A stretch of 64,000 bases of DNA from positions 1 to 64,000 of the forward strand of contig JALWDS010000004.1 in NCBI GenBank assembly GCA_027036775.1, read 5' to 3'. Both the position numbers and the translations under genes were made by a program. A model generated the notes under the pieces. That model did not search any database, was not told where the DNA came from, and was given only the letters and a program-made list of their open reading frames with translations. The DNA comes from Archaeoglobaceae archaeon. GTDB lineage: Archaea; Halobacteriota; Archaeoglobi; Archaeoglobales; Archaeoglobaceae. Positions 35,468-45,143 of the stretch are shown piece by piece (position 1 is the stretch's first letter; every line of letters starts with the position of its first letter).

Positions 35468-36639
35468 GGAGGTTGATTTTGAACTACCTCAAGGAGAACT
35501 TGAGAAAGGCAGGTGTTAGGGCTAAGATGTTTTACAGAACCGAACTCGGCTGGTTTGACGTTTTTACGAGGAGGTTCACGTGCGATATATGTTTTCATCC
35601 GAATTTGAAGAGATACGAAAAAACGAATTCGATAGTCGTGACTGATTCGAACGAAGTCGTTGGGAAATCCGTATTTACCACACCAGAAAACCTCCACAAG
35701 GTTCTGTCGAAATTTACGTCCAAAGACTTCGTGAGCTTCGAGGAATGGACTTCCGATCACTGCGATTCCGATAGAGTATTTTACGAGAAGGTCTTTTCAG
35801 TCCTTGAAGGTAGATACGGCAGAACGATAGCTAAAAAGATCGTCGAGGGTTTGCTGTTCCTATACACCGCTGGACATGCGTTTGAAGGTGACAGAGTTCC
35901 ATACTCCGCTCTATTCCCCTACATGCTCGATCTCGGTCTAATCGTTAAGGAGACCAAGGAGATCGTTAAGCCCAAGAACTTCACCGCATCTCCAACTCTC
36001 GACGGTGTAAGAATAGCTAAGGTGGAGCTCTTCGATAGACTTGAAGAGGATAGGATTTACAGAATAGTTAAAGAGCTTGGATTTGAAAAGGCCTTCATAG
36101 CAGTCCTCGGACTTTCGGATAGGAGGGGGATGGTTTTAAAGGAGGTTGACGTTGAGTGCGGTTCGAACTTCTACGATGTGATTTCAAAATTGGATGTCGA
36201 AAGCATAATGAAGGTTAAAGGAGATCCCTTCCAAGTTCTATGCACGACTCTGTGTTACACCGCACTCTACGAAGACTTGGAGAGGCTTTTTAAGAATTTG
36301 ATGGATTTGGGTCTGGCCTTCAAATATCCCGTTCACGACGTTTACGGGACCTTTTTGGAGAGGGTTTACAGAACTCCAAAGGAGGTTGCAAGCGTGATTT
36401 CGAGCATGAGCTTCTGCGAGATAGACAGGTCTTTCGTTGAGAGGTTCGGCGAGCTTTTAGACATGTTTCACAGACGTTTCAGGGAGGGGGTCGAATACAG
36501 AAAGGCCTTCGAGTTGGGAGTCATAGAGAGGTGCGAGGGGGGAATAAGGGTTACCGAGAGGTTCGAAAACTTCGTCAGGGTCAGGTTTGCAAAGCTCATA
36601 AGCGAGGTATGCGATAGCTTGGGTATTGCAAAACTTTAA
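35464..36639 (+). CDS. Uncharacterised protein paired with the SWIM gene
   Basis: 391 residues, not recognised. There is no signal peptide or membrane segment. The N-terminal third has a Cys pair in FTCDICFHP and a Cys/His site in WTSDHCDSD. The middle is an alpha/beta region (IYRIVKELGFEKAFIAVLG), and the C-terminal 100 residues are helical and basic (EYRKAFELGVIERCEGGIRV looks winged-helix-like). It begins with ATG overlapping the SWIM stop, so translation is coupled and the proteins probably interact. A role in DNA repair is only an inference from the SWIM partner. Confidence 0.7.
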   Translation: MRRLILNYLKENLRKAGVRAKMFYRTELGWFDVFTRRFTCDICFHPNLKRYEKTNSIVVTDSNEVVGKSVFTTPENLHKVLSKFTSKDFVSFEEWTSDHCDSDRVFYEKVFSVLEGRYGRTIAKKIVEGLLFLYTAGHAFEGDRVPYSALFPYMLDLGLIVKETKEIVKPKNFTASPTLDGVRIAKVELFDRLEEDRIYRIVKELGFEKAFIAVLGLSDRRGMVLKEVDVECGSNFYDVISKLDVESIMKVKGDPFQVLCTTLCYTALYEDLERLFKNLMDLGLAFKYPVHDVYGTFLERVYRTPKEVASVISSMSFCEIDRSFVERFGELLDMFHRRFREGVEYRKAFELGVIERCEGGIRVTERFENFVRVRFAKLISEVCDSLGIAKL

Positions 36640-36661
36640 AAGTTCGGAGAAAACTTCGAGC

Positions 36662-37375
36662 ATGGTTGAAGTCAAGCTTTTGAGATACACTCCAGATGGT
36701 GTGAAACTCATTGCTGAGAGCTGTAGAGTCAGTGGTATTCCCCCAAACATCCCGGATGAAGAGGTCGTTAGGATGGTTGTCGAGAACGATTACTCAAGCG
36801 TTTTGGAGCACATAGTTTTCACGTTCGATATAAGCGGGATAAGCGTCGCAATAAGTAGGGAGCTTTTGGAACACAGAATTGCGAGCCACACCGCGAGATC
36901 GACGAGATACCACGACGAAAGGAACTTCGACTACGTGATACCTCCACCGATTAGAAACGATCCCGAAATGGTTGAAATCTTTAAGGAGGCCATGGAGAGT
37001 GCGAGAAAGCACTACGAAGAGATATTCGACAGGATGGTCGAAAAGGGATACGGCAAGGAGAAGGCGAGAGAAGTTGCAAGATACGTTTTGCCGATGGCAA
37101 CTCACACCCACTACGTCTGGACTATAAACGCCCGATCCTTGATAAACTTCCTCGGATTGAGGCTCTGCAAGAGGGCAGCACCTGAAATCAGAGAGCTTGC
37201 TCAAAAGATATACGACATTGTCGTGAAGGTGTATCCGGAGATATTCGAAAACGTTGGTTGTAGGGGATACAACTTGGGTTTGTGTCCGGAAAACGAGGCG
37301 AGACCTAAGGATTGTCCGTATAGGGATAGGATACCCCTCAAAAAGGATGTGAAGGGTGGTTGGAAAAATTCGTAA
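36662..37375 (+). CDS. thyX: Flavin-dependent thymidylate synthase ThyX
   Basis: 237 residues from ATG 36662; an upstream frame lies inside the previous gene. The ThyX motif is HRIASHTARSTRY (71-83), a variant of RHRxxSxNExSxR that keeps the key Arg and Ser residues. It makes dTMP from dUMP with FAD and methylene-tetrahydrofolate or methylene-tetrahydromethanopterin. The dUMP source could be the TrmO-dUTPase fusion elsewhere in this window. A Cys-rich tail (CRGYNLGLCPEN, DCPYRD) is typical of archaeal members. Confidence 0.94.
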   Translation: MVEVKLLRYTPDGVKLIAESCRVSGIPPNIPDEEVVRMVVENDYSSVLEHIVFTFDISGISVAISRELLEHRIASHTARSTRYHDERNFDYVIPPPIRNDPEMVEIFKEAMESARKHYEEIFDRMVEKGYGKEKAREVARYVLPMATHTHYVWTINARSLINFLGLRLCKRAAPEIRELAQKIYDIVVKVYPEIFENVGCRGYNLGLCPENEARPKDCPYRDRIPLKKDVKGGWKNS

Positions 37376-37416
37376 CGATTTATCACAACATTATTCGTCG
37401 AACGTCGAGCAAAACG

Positions 37417-37426
37417 TTATATAATA
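37417..37426 (+). promoter_or_regulatory. TATA box of the acetyl-CoA synthetase gene
   Basis: TTATATAATA lies 30 bp before the ATG at 37457, and a Shine-Dalgarno GGGGGAT (37447-37453) sits just before the start. Transcription should begin around 37445-37448, giving a leader of about 10 nt. Confidence 0.65.
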
Positions 37427-37456
37427 CCGCCAACATTGTAACGAACGGGGGATGGT

Positions 37457-39502
37457 ATGTCCGATTTTGATCCGATGGAGGCTATGAAGAAGGAGTTTGA
37501 GAGCTACATAATCCCGCCAAGCTGGAAGGATAGGGTTTGGGAAATAAACGAATACAGAAAGTTTCACGAGGAAACCGTAAAGGATAAGAAGTCTATAGAG
37601 GAGTGGTGGGAGAGGTGGGCGAACGAGCTTCCTTGGTTTAAGAAGTGGGAGAAGGTTTTGGATGACAGCAACCCACCTTTCTACAGATGGTTTGTAGGTG
37701 GCGAGACAAATTTGGCCTACCTCTGCACGGACTGGCAGTTAGAGCAGGGGAGGAAGAACAAGGTTGCGATAATTTGGGAAGGAGAGCCTGTTGATGAGAA
37801 CAACGAACCCAAGGAGGTCAGAAAGCTAACCTATTACGATCTCTACAGGGAATCCAACAGAATCGCCTACATGCTCAGGGAGAAGCTTGGAGTTAAGAAG
37901 GGCGAAATCCTGACTTTCTACCTCCCCATGATCCCAGAACTGCCATTGTATATGCTCGCGGTTCAGAGGTTGGGGGCGAAGCACAGCATAGTTTTCAGCG
38001 GTTTCAGTGCCGAAGCTCTGGCAATTAGAATCATAGATGCTGGAGCGAGAATAGTCGTTACCGCTGACGGTCTTTACAGGAGGGGGAAGGTTCTCAACCT
38101 AAAGGCGATAGTGGATGAGGCGATAAAGATTTGTGAGAGGGAAGGTCACAAGGTTGAGAAGGTTATCGTTGTTAAGAGGATAGGAACGGATATCCCGTGG
38201 AACTCTGAAAGGGACGTTTGGCACCACGAGTTGATGTCGGATATACCTAAAAACGTGAAGGTCGAATGCGAGAGGTTGGGTTCCGAAGACTTCAGCTTCA
38301 TACTCTACACCTCTGGAACTACTGGGAAACCCAAGGGAGTTCAGCACTCCGTAGGGGGTTACGCCGTTCACGTTTACACCACGATGAAACTGATATTCGA
38401 TATAAAGGATGAGGACATATTCTGGTGCACCGCCGACGTTGGATGGATCACTGGGCACAGCTACGTAGTTTACGGGCCTTTGATGACCGGAGCAACCACG
38501 TTGATGTATGAGGGAGCTCCAGATTATCCGGATGTGGACAGATGGGCGTCGATAATAGAGAGATACGGTGTTACGATATTCTACACCGCCCCTACTGCAA
38601 TAAGAATGTTAATGAGATTCCCAGAGGAGAAATACACCAAACACGACCTCTCGACGCTCAGAATAATAAACAGCGTTGGAGAGCCAATAAATCCAGAGGC
38701 TTGGAGATGGTATTACAAGGTTTTCGGGAGAGAAAATGTGGTTTGCACGAGCACATGGTGGATGACCGAAACTGGTGGAATAATAACGGGTCACAGTCCC
38801 GGATTTGGGAAGATATACCCTTTGAAACCGGGAACGAACGGATTTCCTTTGCCTGGAATAAAGATGGAGGTTTTCGATGACGAAGGAAATCCCGTAAAGC
38901 CCGGTGAGAGAGGATACCTCGTGATATCCACTCCTTGGCCGGGAATGCTAATGACCCTCTTCAAGGACCCGGAGAGATACATACAGGTTTACTTCGAGAA
39001 GTATAGGAAGAGGGGATGGCACTTCTACACTGGAGACTTCGCAATGATAGACCACGACGGCTACGTTTGGGTTCTGGGAAGGGCTGACGACGTTCTTAAG
39101 ATTGCAGGACACAGAATAGGGACAGCTGAAATAGAGTCTGCAATCATAAAGCATCCAGCGGTTGCTGAGGCTGCGTGTGTCGGTAAGAGCGATCCCATAA
39201 AGGGTGAGATAGCCATAATCTACGTCGTTTTAAAGAAGGGCTACGAGCCGAGCGAGGAAATGGTGGCGGAGTTGAAGAAGCATTTGAGAGCTACGATAGG
39301 TCCAGTTGTTGCTTCTGACGCCTTGATAGCATTCGTCGAAGTCTTACCGAAGACGAGGAGCGGAAAGATCATGAGGAGACTTTTGAGAGCAGTCGCGGAA
39401 GGAAAACCGCTTGGAGACGTTACAACACTTGAAAGCGAGGTTGCGGTCGAAGAGGCTAAAAAGGCCTACGAGATTGTGAAGAGGGCTTTGGAGAGAACGT
39501 AA
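37457..39502 (+). CDS. acsA: Acetate--CoA ligase (AMP-forming)
   Basis: 681 residues, full length. ANL-family motifs: YTSGTTGKPKGV, STWWMTETGG, YTGDFA, GRADDVLKIAGHRIG and the C-terminal catalytic lysine in KTRSGKIMRR. It activates acetate (perhaps other short acids) to acyl-CoA with ATP. The tryptophan in WWMTETGG is the acyl-pocket residue that restricts the enzyme to small acids. It has its own promoter and is likely monocistronic or leads into the isochorismatase-family gene 31 bp downstream. Confidence 0.94.
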   Translation: MSDFDPMEAMKKEFESYIIPPSWKDRVWEINEYRKFHEETVKDKKSIEEWWERWANELPWFKKWEKVLDDSNPPFYRWFVGGETNLAYLCTDWQLEQGRKNKVAIIWEGEPVDENNEPKEVRKLTYYDLYRESNRIAYMLREKLGVKKGEILTFYLPMIPELPLYMLAVQRLGAKHSIVFSGFSAEALAIRIIDAGARIVVTADGLYRRGKVLNLKAIVDEAIKICEREGHKVEKVIVVKRIGTDIPWNSERDVWHHELMSDIPKNVKVECERLGSEDFSFILYTSGTTGKPKGVQHSVGGYAVHVYTTMKLIFDIKDEDIFWCTADVGWITGHSYVVYGPLMTGATTLMYEGAPDYPDVDRWASIIERYGVTIFYTAPTAIRMLMRFPEEKYTKHDLSTLRIINSVGEPINPEAWRWYYKVFGRENVVCTSTWWMTETGGIITGHSPGFGKIYPLKPGTNGFPLPGIKMEVFDDEGNPVKPGERGYLVISTPWPGMLMTLFKDPERYIQVYFEKYRKRGWHFYTGDFAMIDHDGYVWVLGRADDVLKIAGHRIGTAEIESAIIKHPAVAEAACVGKSDPIKGEIAIIYVVLKKGYEPSEEMVAELKKHLRATIGPVVASDALIAFVEVLPKTRSGKIMRRLLRAVAEGKPLGDVTTLESEVAVEEAKKAYEIVKRALERT

Positions 39503-39533
39503 CCCTTTTATTTTTAACTCCTCTCTCTTCTTC

Positions 39534-40052
39534 ATGGACTGCTTGATCGTAATAGACTTTCAGGAGAGGCTTGCAAGACACATAGAAAACATAGACGAAA
39601 TCTTGAAGAACTCCGTGAAACTCGTTGAAGCCTTCAAGGTCTTCGGAATTCCAATACTTCTTACGGAGCAAGAAAAACTTGGAGGGACCGTCGAGGAAAT
39701 CAGGGAAGTTTTAGAAGTTGAACCAATAAAGAAGAAGTCTTTCAGCTGTTTGGGTTCTTTAGATTTTTATAAAGAATTCAAGAAGATCAATCCCAAGAGA
39801 GTTGCACTGATAGGCATCGAAACCCACATATGCGTCCTTCAAACGGCGATCGATCTAATTAAGGAGGGCTGTGAGGTTTACGTCGCGATCGACTGCACTG
39901 GATCGAGAAGATCGTTCGATAAAGAGATAGCGATTATGAGAATGATGCAGGAGGGTGTCAAGCTCTCCACTGCGGAAAGCCTGATATACGAAATCATGAG
40001 AACCGCGGAGTTCGAAAGGTTTAAGGAAATACTCAACATCGTGAAAGGGTGA
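39534..40052 (+). CDS. Isochorismatase-family cysteine hydrolase
   Basis: 172 residues. Catalytic triad: D in IVIDFQERL, K in KKKSFSC and C in GIETHICVLQTA. It lacks the nicotinamidase DWH metal site seen in the pncA product of this window, so it is a different hydrolase of the superfamily; substrate unknown. The DUF1646 transporter starts 4 bp downstream, which suggests an operon. Confidence 0.87.
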   Translation: MDCLIVIDFQERLARHIENIDEILKNSVKLVEAFKVFGIPILLTEQEKLGGTVEEIREVLEVEPIKKKSFSCLGSLDFYKEFKKINPKRVALIGIETHICVLQTAIDLIKEGCEVYVAIDCTGSRRSFDKEIAIMRMMQEGVKLSTAESLIYEIMRTAEFERFKEILNIVKG

Positions 40053-40056
40053 AAGC

Positions 40057-41154
40057 TTGAATATTCCCCCCGAACCCGTTCTTCCGATTGCCTTGGGATT
40101 GAGCGTAGTTTTGATACTCGTTCTCATCCTTCCCTTCAGAGTCAGATTTGTTGAGGAGAACTTGGAACTTTTCTTTCTCGTGATGGGTGCAATCGCTGTT
40201 ACGATATCTGGGCTCTGGAGTTACGATCTCGTGTGCGAGGCTTTGAAAGAGCCAGTTTGGTTACCAAACACGCCCATCCCTATAGGCATATTTCAAGTGG
40301 TTTTGATATTCGGTCTGATAATTTACAGGTTCAACCGCCAGATTTACGGGGGGATCTCGAAGCTCTTAAACAGATTGGGAATCAAGGCGTTCGTCTTCAC
40401 AATAATAACTATGCTCGGTTTGATTTCAAGCCTGATATCGGTGATAGTCACCGCTGTGATTTTATCCGAAATCGCGTTGATACTTCCTCTCGATAGGAGA
40501 AAGAAGATCGAATTCGTAGTTTTAGCGTGTTTTGCAGTGGGATTGGGTGCATCCCTAACTCCAGTTGGAGAGCCTTTATCGACCATAGTCGTGTCCAAGC
40601 TGAAGGGAGAACCCTACCATGCGGGCTTCCTGTTCCTCATCGACCTCTTGGGTGTCTATGTTATCCCGGGCATATTGGCTTTGGCTCTTTACGGGGCTTA
40701 CAGGGTAAAATCGGTGAAGATTGAAAGTTTGGAGATTCCGGAATACGATGAGACTTTGAGGAGCGTTGTGTTTAGGGCTTTAAGGGTTTACACCTTCGTT
40801 TCCGCTTTAATACTGCTGGGTAGAGGTTTGTCCCCTTTGGCGATATGGTTCTTCTCAAAGCTACCTCCAGCCGGACTCTACTGGTTAAACACCATATCCG
40901 CAATTTTGGACAACGCAACGCTCGTAGCCGTTGAGATAGAGCCCACGATGAGTTTGGCCCAGATAAAGAGTGCCCTGATAAGTTTGCTTATATCCGGTGG
41001 AATGTTGATACCGGGTAACATTCCAAACATAGTGTCCGCTGGAAGGCTGAGGATAAGGATGAACGAGTGGGCTAAAGTGGGGGTGCCCATAGGTGCCGTT
41101 ATGCTTGCTATTTACTTTGCAATACTCATGACCGAATCTTCGCTACGCTTTTAA
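40057..41154 (+). CDS. DUF1646 membrane transporter
   Basis: 365 residues, TTG start with GGGTGA 5 nt before it. About ten hydrophobic segments. It belongs to the ion transporter (NhaD/CitMHS-like) group; the two half-repeats carry conserved hairpins (ASLTPVGEPLSTIVVSKL and ISAILDNATLVAVEI; SGGMLIPGNIPNIVSAG). Such proteins move organic anions or sodium/protons. Substrate unknown. A C/D box sRNA follows within 20 bp. Confidence 0.85.
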   Translation: MNIPPEPVLPIALGLSVVLILVLILPFRVRFVEENLELFFLVMGAIAVTISGLWSYDLVCEALKEPVWLPNTPIPIGIFQVVLIFGLIIYRFNRQIYGGISKLLNRLGIKAFVFTIITMLGLISSLISVIVTAVILSEIALILPLDRRKKIEFVVLACFAVGLGASLTPVGEPLSTIVVSKLKGEPYHAGFLFLIDLLGVYVIPGILALALYGAYRVKSVKIESLEIPEYDETLRSVVFRALRVYTFVSALILLGRGLSPLAIWFFSKLPPAGLYWLNTISAILDNATLVAVEIEPTMSLAQIKSALISLLISGGMLIPGNIPNIVSAGRLRIRMNEWAKVGVPIGAVMLAIYFAILMTESSLRF

Positions 41155-41171
41155 TCAGAGAATATCAAGCA

Positions 41172-41226
41172 ATGTATGATGACAGTTGCACATGCTGAGT
41201 AATGATGAGCCTCCACGGGACTGATC
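41172..41226 (+). ncRNA. C/D box guide sRNA 3
   Basis: C box ATGATGA (41176-41182), 12-nt guide CAGTTGCACATG, D' box CTGA (41195-41198), C' box ATGATGA (41202-41208), 12-nt guide GCCTCCACGGGA, D box CTGA (41221-41224). A TATA-like cttttaatc overlapping the upstream stop codon lies about 26 bp before the expected 5' end. The RNA 3' end touches the stop codon of the convergent methyltransferase gene. Near-perfect consensus makes this the most regular of the three. Confidence 0.9.
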
Positions 41227-42559
41227 AAACCTTCTCAAGAAGGGCGTAGAAGAAACCTATGGTGTTATGTTTGTGGGGAAAGGCCCTTACCGTTCCCTTC
41301 AAAAATCCCTCAGAGTAGTAACCCTTAATTGGAATTAACCTTACGTCTCTCCTTTCCCTCAAAACCCTTTCAACGACATCCTCATCCTCCTCTTTGAACA
41401 TCGAACACGTGCAGTAGAGAATTCTCCCACTGGGCTTCAACAAATCGATGCCCACGTTGAGAAGTTCGAACTGAAGTTCAGCAAGCTCTCTTATCTTCTC
41501 CTCCCTAATCCTCCACCTCAACTCTGGATTTTTCATTAGGGTTCCGTCGGAAGTGCACGGGGCATCCAACATAACCTTGTCCGCGATTCCTTCCCCCAAA
41601 ACTTCCAAAGCCTTCCTCGCATCCATCCTGTAGATCTTGATTATCTTCACGCCACACCTCTCTATCAGCTCCTCCATCCTCTTGATTCTAAGCTCGTCTA
41701 TGTCGAAGGCGTGAATTACACCCCTATTCCTCATGAGCTCCGCCATATGAATGGCCTTTCCTCCGGGAGCGGAACACATATCTACAACGGTTTCGTTCGG
41801 CTTTGGGTCGAGCAGTATTGAAGCCAAAGCCGATGCCTCCTCTTGAACGACGAACTTACCCTTTCTATACAACTTAGACTTATCGAAATCGTAGGGACCT
41901 TCGAACCTTATCACGGTGGGAACTACCTTGCTCAAAGTGACGTTCTTCGCCGTTCTCTTTAAGTGATCCAGAACCTCCTTTACAGTTGCCTTAAGCGTGT
42001 TGACCCTAACGCTAATCGTTGGCTCTCTGTTGAGAGATTTGAATAGCTCTTCGGCCTCATCTCCCAAGAGTTCTCTCATCTTCCTTATAAACCACGACGG
42101 TAAGAGGTATTGGAACTCCATCCTCTCTATTTCGTCCTTGGGCTCTATCCTGTAATCCGCTATCTTGTCGAAGATTTCGAAGTAGAACATCCCCACGTAG
42201 GGATGCGTAACCTTTGATAGAAATTCGGCAACTGCCTTCTTTGTCCTCTCCCTATCGAGATGCTTGACGTATTTCCTTTCGAAAACGAGGAACTCTATAG
42301 TCGTTCTCAAAGCTGATCTTAGCCAAGGGTCGAGGATGTTTGGATGAACGCCGACAACATCTCTAATTATCTTGTCTATTATTCCGAGCCTTTTCATCAT
42401 CTTGTAGTAAACGGCGGTTAGGATTCTATCGACGTGAGTGCCCAGTATCTTATACTTCTCGAAAACCAGCCTCTTAGCGTATTGGGTGGGTTTTATTTCG
42501 TCAGCTTTCCTCAAGACTTCGGTCAGTATTACGAAGTCCCTCTCCCCAATCCTATACAC
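41225..42559 (-). CDS. RNA cytosine-C5 methyltransferase, NOL1/NOP2/Sun family
   Basis: 444 residues, GTG start. An N-terminal NusB-like helical domain (about 1-150) and a PUA-like/FDF linker precede the Rossmann domain with CSAPGGKAIHMAEL (motif I). The two catalytic cysteines are in DAPCTSDGTLMKNP and YCTCSMFKEED. This is the RsmB-like layout; the substrate is probably rRNA, less likely tRNA. A TATA-like ttatttatag lies about 30 bp upstream on the minus strand. Confidence 0.93.
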   Translation of the reverse strand: MYRIGERDFVILTEVLRKADEIKPTQYAKRLVFEKYKILGTHVDRILTAVYYKMMKRLGIIDKIIRDVVGVHPNILDPWLRSALRTTIEFLVFERKYVKHLDRERTKKAVAEFLSKVTHPYVGMFYFEIFDKIADYRIEPKDEIERMEFQYLLPSWFIRKMRELLGDEAEELFKSLNREPTISVRVNTLKATVKEVLDHLKRTAKNVTLSKVVPTVIRFEGPYDFDKSKLYRKGKFVVQEEASALASILLDPKPNETVVDMCSAPGGKAIHMAELMRNRGVIHAFDIDELRIKRMEELIERCGVKIIKIYRMDARKALEVLGEGIADKVMLDAPCTSDGTLMKNPELRWRIREEKIRELAELQFELLNVGIDLLKPSGRILYCTCSMFKEEDEDVVERVLRERRDVRLIPIKGYYSEGFLKGTVRAFPHKHNTIGFFYALLEKV

Positions 42560-42602
42560 TCAACGAGTGAAGGAAATCTGCTATAAATAACCTATTCAAA
42601 AA

Positions 42603-43832
42603 TTAGAGGGATTGGAGGTTTTCTATTACCGCGTCGGCAAATTCTTTAGTTCCTACCAACTTCCCACCTATCTGTCTGTGCAAGTCGTAAGTGACGATCT
42701 TCTGCTGTATCGTCATCTCCACAGCCTTCTTTATGAGTTCACTTCCCTCCTTCCAACCCAAGAATTCGAACATCAACGCACCGGTTAGTATCATCGCAGT
42801 TGGGTTTACCTTATTTTTACCGGCATACTTAGGTGCGGAACCGTGAACGGGCTCAAACACACCCATCCCATCTCCTATGTTGGATCCCGGTGCAATTCCC
42901 AAACCTCCTACGAGTCCTGCTGCCATGTCGCTCAGGTAGTCTCCGTTTAGGTTGGGTGTAACTATCACGTCGTATTCCGCCGTCCTCGTCAGCAACTGCT
43001 GGAACATGTTGTCCGCAATTCTATCCTTAACCACAATTTTCCCTTCTGGAATCTCTCCGTTGTATTTCTCCCAAAGCTCCTCCTCGGTGATAACGTAATC
43101 TCTGAACTCGCTTAAAGCAACTTCGTATCCCCACTCCCTAAAGGCTCCCTCGGTAAACTTCATTATGTTTCCCTTGTGAACGAATGTTACGCTCTTTCTG
43201 TTGTTTTCAATAGCGTATCTTATGGCCATTCTAACGATCCTCTTCGTAGCAAACTCACTTATAGGCTTTAAACCAATTCCAGAATCTCTCCTAATCTTAA
43301 CGCCGAACTCCCTCTCAAGGAAGTCTATTACCTTTAAAGCCTCTTCACTACCGGCCTTCCACTCAATCCCAGCGTAAACGTCTTCAGTGGTCTCTCTGAA
43401 TATGACCAAATTAACGTTCTCTGGATTCTTTAACGGGCTCGGAACACCTTTCAAGTAATAAACGGGTCTCACGCAAGCGTATAAGTCCAAAATCTGCCTT
43501 ATAGCGACGTTTAAACTCCTGTATCCTCCTCCAACTGGAGTTGTCAAAGGTCCCTTTAAAGCCACCCTGTATTCCCTTATGTAGTCCAACGTTTCCTTTG
43601 GTAGATACTCGCCGTATATCTTGTAAGCCTTCTCTCCAGCGTATATTTCGAACCAAACTATTTCCTTCCCTATTTTCTCCGCCGTAGCGTTTAGAACCCT
43701 TATGGCGGATGGAGTTACGTCCACTCCAATACCGTCTCCCTCTATGTAGGGTATTATGGGGTTGTCAGGGACTATCAGTTTTCCGTCCCTATACTCTATC
43801 TTTTCACCTTCCTCTGGCGGTTTGACCCTCAT
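42603..43832 (-). CDS. icd: Isocitrate dehydrogenase (NADP+)
   Basis: 409 residues, E. coli-type ICD. Visible landmarks are [13 protein letters not shown], the isocitrate-binding [17 protein letters not shown] with the regulatory Ser, [13 protein letters not shown], and [17 protein letters not shown]. The cofactor region ([22 protein letters not shown]) fits NADP preference. It supplies 2-oxoglutarate. It probably heads its own transcript; the CBS gene ends 29 bp upstream. Confidence 0.95.
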   Translation of the reverse strand: MRVKPPEEGEKIEYRDGKLIVPDNPIIPYIEGDGIGVDVTPSAIRVLNATAEKIGKEIVWFEIYAGEKAYKIYGEYLPKETLDYIREYRVALKGPLTTPVGGGYRSLNVAIRQILDLYACVRPVYYLKGVPSPLKNPENVNLVIFRETTEDVYAGIEWKAGSEEALKVIDFLEREFGVKIRRDSGIGLKPISEFATKRIVRMAIRYAIENNRKSVTFVHKGNIMKFTEGAFREWGYEVALSEFRDYVITEEELWEKYNGEIPEGKIVVKDRIADNMFQQLLTRTAEYDVIVTPNLNGDYLSDMAAGLVGGLGIAPGSNIGDGMGVFEPVHGSAPKYAGKNKVNPTAMILTGALMFEFLGWKEGSELIKKAVEMTIQQKIVTYDLHRQIGGKLVGTKEFADAVIENLQSL

Positions 43833-43861
43833 GGCTTAAGGCCTAAGGGGGTGTTAAAAAA

Positions 43862-45043
43862 TTATATGCTAACGAAATCGGAGAACACGTCTTCGTAAAA
43901 TCTCTTTATCATCTTCTTGTCCATTTGAAGGTCTTTGTGTTCTAAAACTGATCTTTCAAGCTTTCTCAAGGCGGAGTGCAGTGCATACTCCGCACCCCAT
44001 CCTTCACCGGTTGCGAAGAAGTTACCCTTGTCGCTCGTGAGCTTCAACCTCACGTATATCAGAGGTAATCCTCTGTAAAACTCCTTGTGTCTCTTCATGT
44101 AAACGAAGAGTATAGCCTCTTCAAAGAACTCCTTGAACCTCTCGAAGAAGTTCTCCAAGTCCCTGTTTATCCTCTCCATCTCAAACTCGTCCAACTCCAC
44201 ATCCTTAAGTATCACCTGATATGTGAACCTCACCGGGGTTACCTGCCTGAGGTAGTATTCGAGTATGTCCTTCTTTATGACTATTCCCTCTGGAAATCCG
44301 TCTCTCGTAATCACGACGCTCGATATGTTGTTCTCTATCATCTTGTCTATTATTTGGGGAATTTTTTCTTCCTTTTCCGCGGTTATCACCGGATAGCTCA
44401 TTATGCTCTCTACTGCTATTGAAAGACTCTTCTCCTTTTCACCGCTGAAATCTCCAGTCCTCGCCTTCTTACGAGGTGCGAAAATTCTATCTACGATGTC
44501 CTTTCCAGTAAGTATTCCGACGACCTTGTAGTTCTCATCTATTACGACAACCCTATCGACTCCCTCCCTCCTCATCGTTGCAAGTGCCTTTGCGACTGTG
44601 GCTTTTCTCAGTATGGTTATGACCTCCGGGTTCATCACGTCCTTGGCTTTGACTTCGCCGAGCTCGTTCTTTATTGCATTCAAAAAGTCGTCTATATATA
44701 TAACGCCGTATCTTCCGTTCAACTTTACGATCACGAAGGGCGTCGAATCCTCTACAAACCTCCTCGCAACCTTTTCTGGCGTTATTTCGTTTACGTTCAG
44801 TATTCCCGTGCGAATTACGAAGTGCTTGACCTTGGTTTCGTGGGGATTTACCATCACGCAACCTCTAATTAAATCCCTCTCCCTTATGACACCTATTATA
44901 TCTCCGTCCTCCTCGACGAGTATTGCGCTCCTTCCCTCCCACTTCTCAAGCATCGGAACGACCTTGGAAAGCGTTTCGTTTGCGTTTATGACTTCGTAAT
45001 CTTCTCTGATCAATTCCTTAAGCTTTTCGACATCCATATTCAT
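43862..45043 (-). CDS. Four-CBS-domain protein with C-terminal HPF-like domain
   Basis: About 393 residues; starts at TTG 45052, ATG 45043 and ATG 45037 are possible. Four CBS motifs in two Bateman pairs: VINANETLSKVVPM, a second near VKHFVIRTGILNV, then VMNPEVITILRKATVAKAL and IMSYPVITAEKEEKIPQII. The last 120 residues (VILKDVELDEFEMERINRDL through YALHSALRKLERSV) look like the RaiA/HPF ribosome-hibernation fold, including the final amphipathic helix after AEYALHSALRKLE. I infer adenylate sensing linked to ribosome inactivation. It is divergent from the histone gene. Confidence 0.72.
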   Translation of the reverse strand: MNMDVEKLKELIREDYEVINANETLSKVVPMLEKWEGRSAILVEEDGDIIGVIRERDLIRGCVMVNPHETKVKHFVIRTGILNVNEITPEKVARRFVEDSTPFVIVKLNGRYGVIYIDDFLNAIKNELGEVKAKDVMNPEVITILRKATVAKALATMRREGVDRVVVIDENYKVVGILTGKDIVDRIFAPRKKARTGDFSGEKEKSLSIAVESIMSYPVITAEKEEKIPQIIDKMIENNISSVVITRDGFPEGIVIKKDILEYYLRQVTPVRFTYQVILKDVELDEFEMERINRDLENFFERFKEFFEEAILFVYMKRHKEFYRGLPLIYVRLKLTSDKGNFFATGEGWGAEYALHSALRKLERSVLEHKDLQMDKKMIKRFYEDVFSDFVSI

Positions 45044-45090
45044 GAAAATCAACCCTTGCTATTTATACGTTCTCATACCCGACCTAAAGA

Positions 45091-45100
45091 TTTATATAAT
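45091..45100 (+). promoter_or_regulatory. TATA box of the histone gene
   Basis: TTTATATAAT preceded by a purine-rich BRE-like cctaaaga. The expected start is near 45118, so the leader would carry the GGAGGTGA Shine-Dalgarno at 45131-45138. Confidence 0.65.
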
Positions 45101-45143
45101 GGTTGTGTAGAAAAAGTTAATATAAATTTGGGAGGTGATGCGT

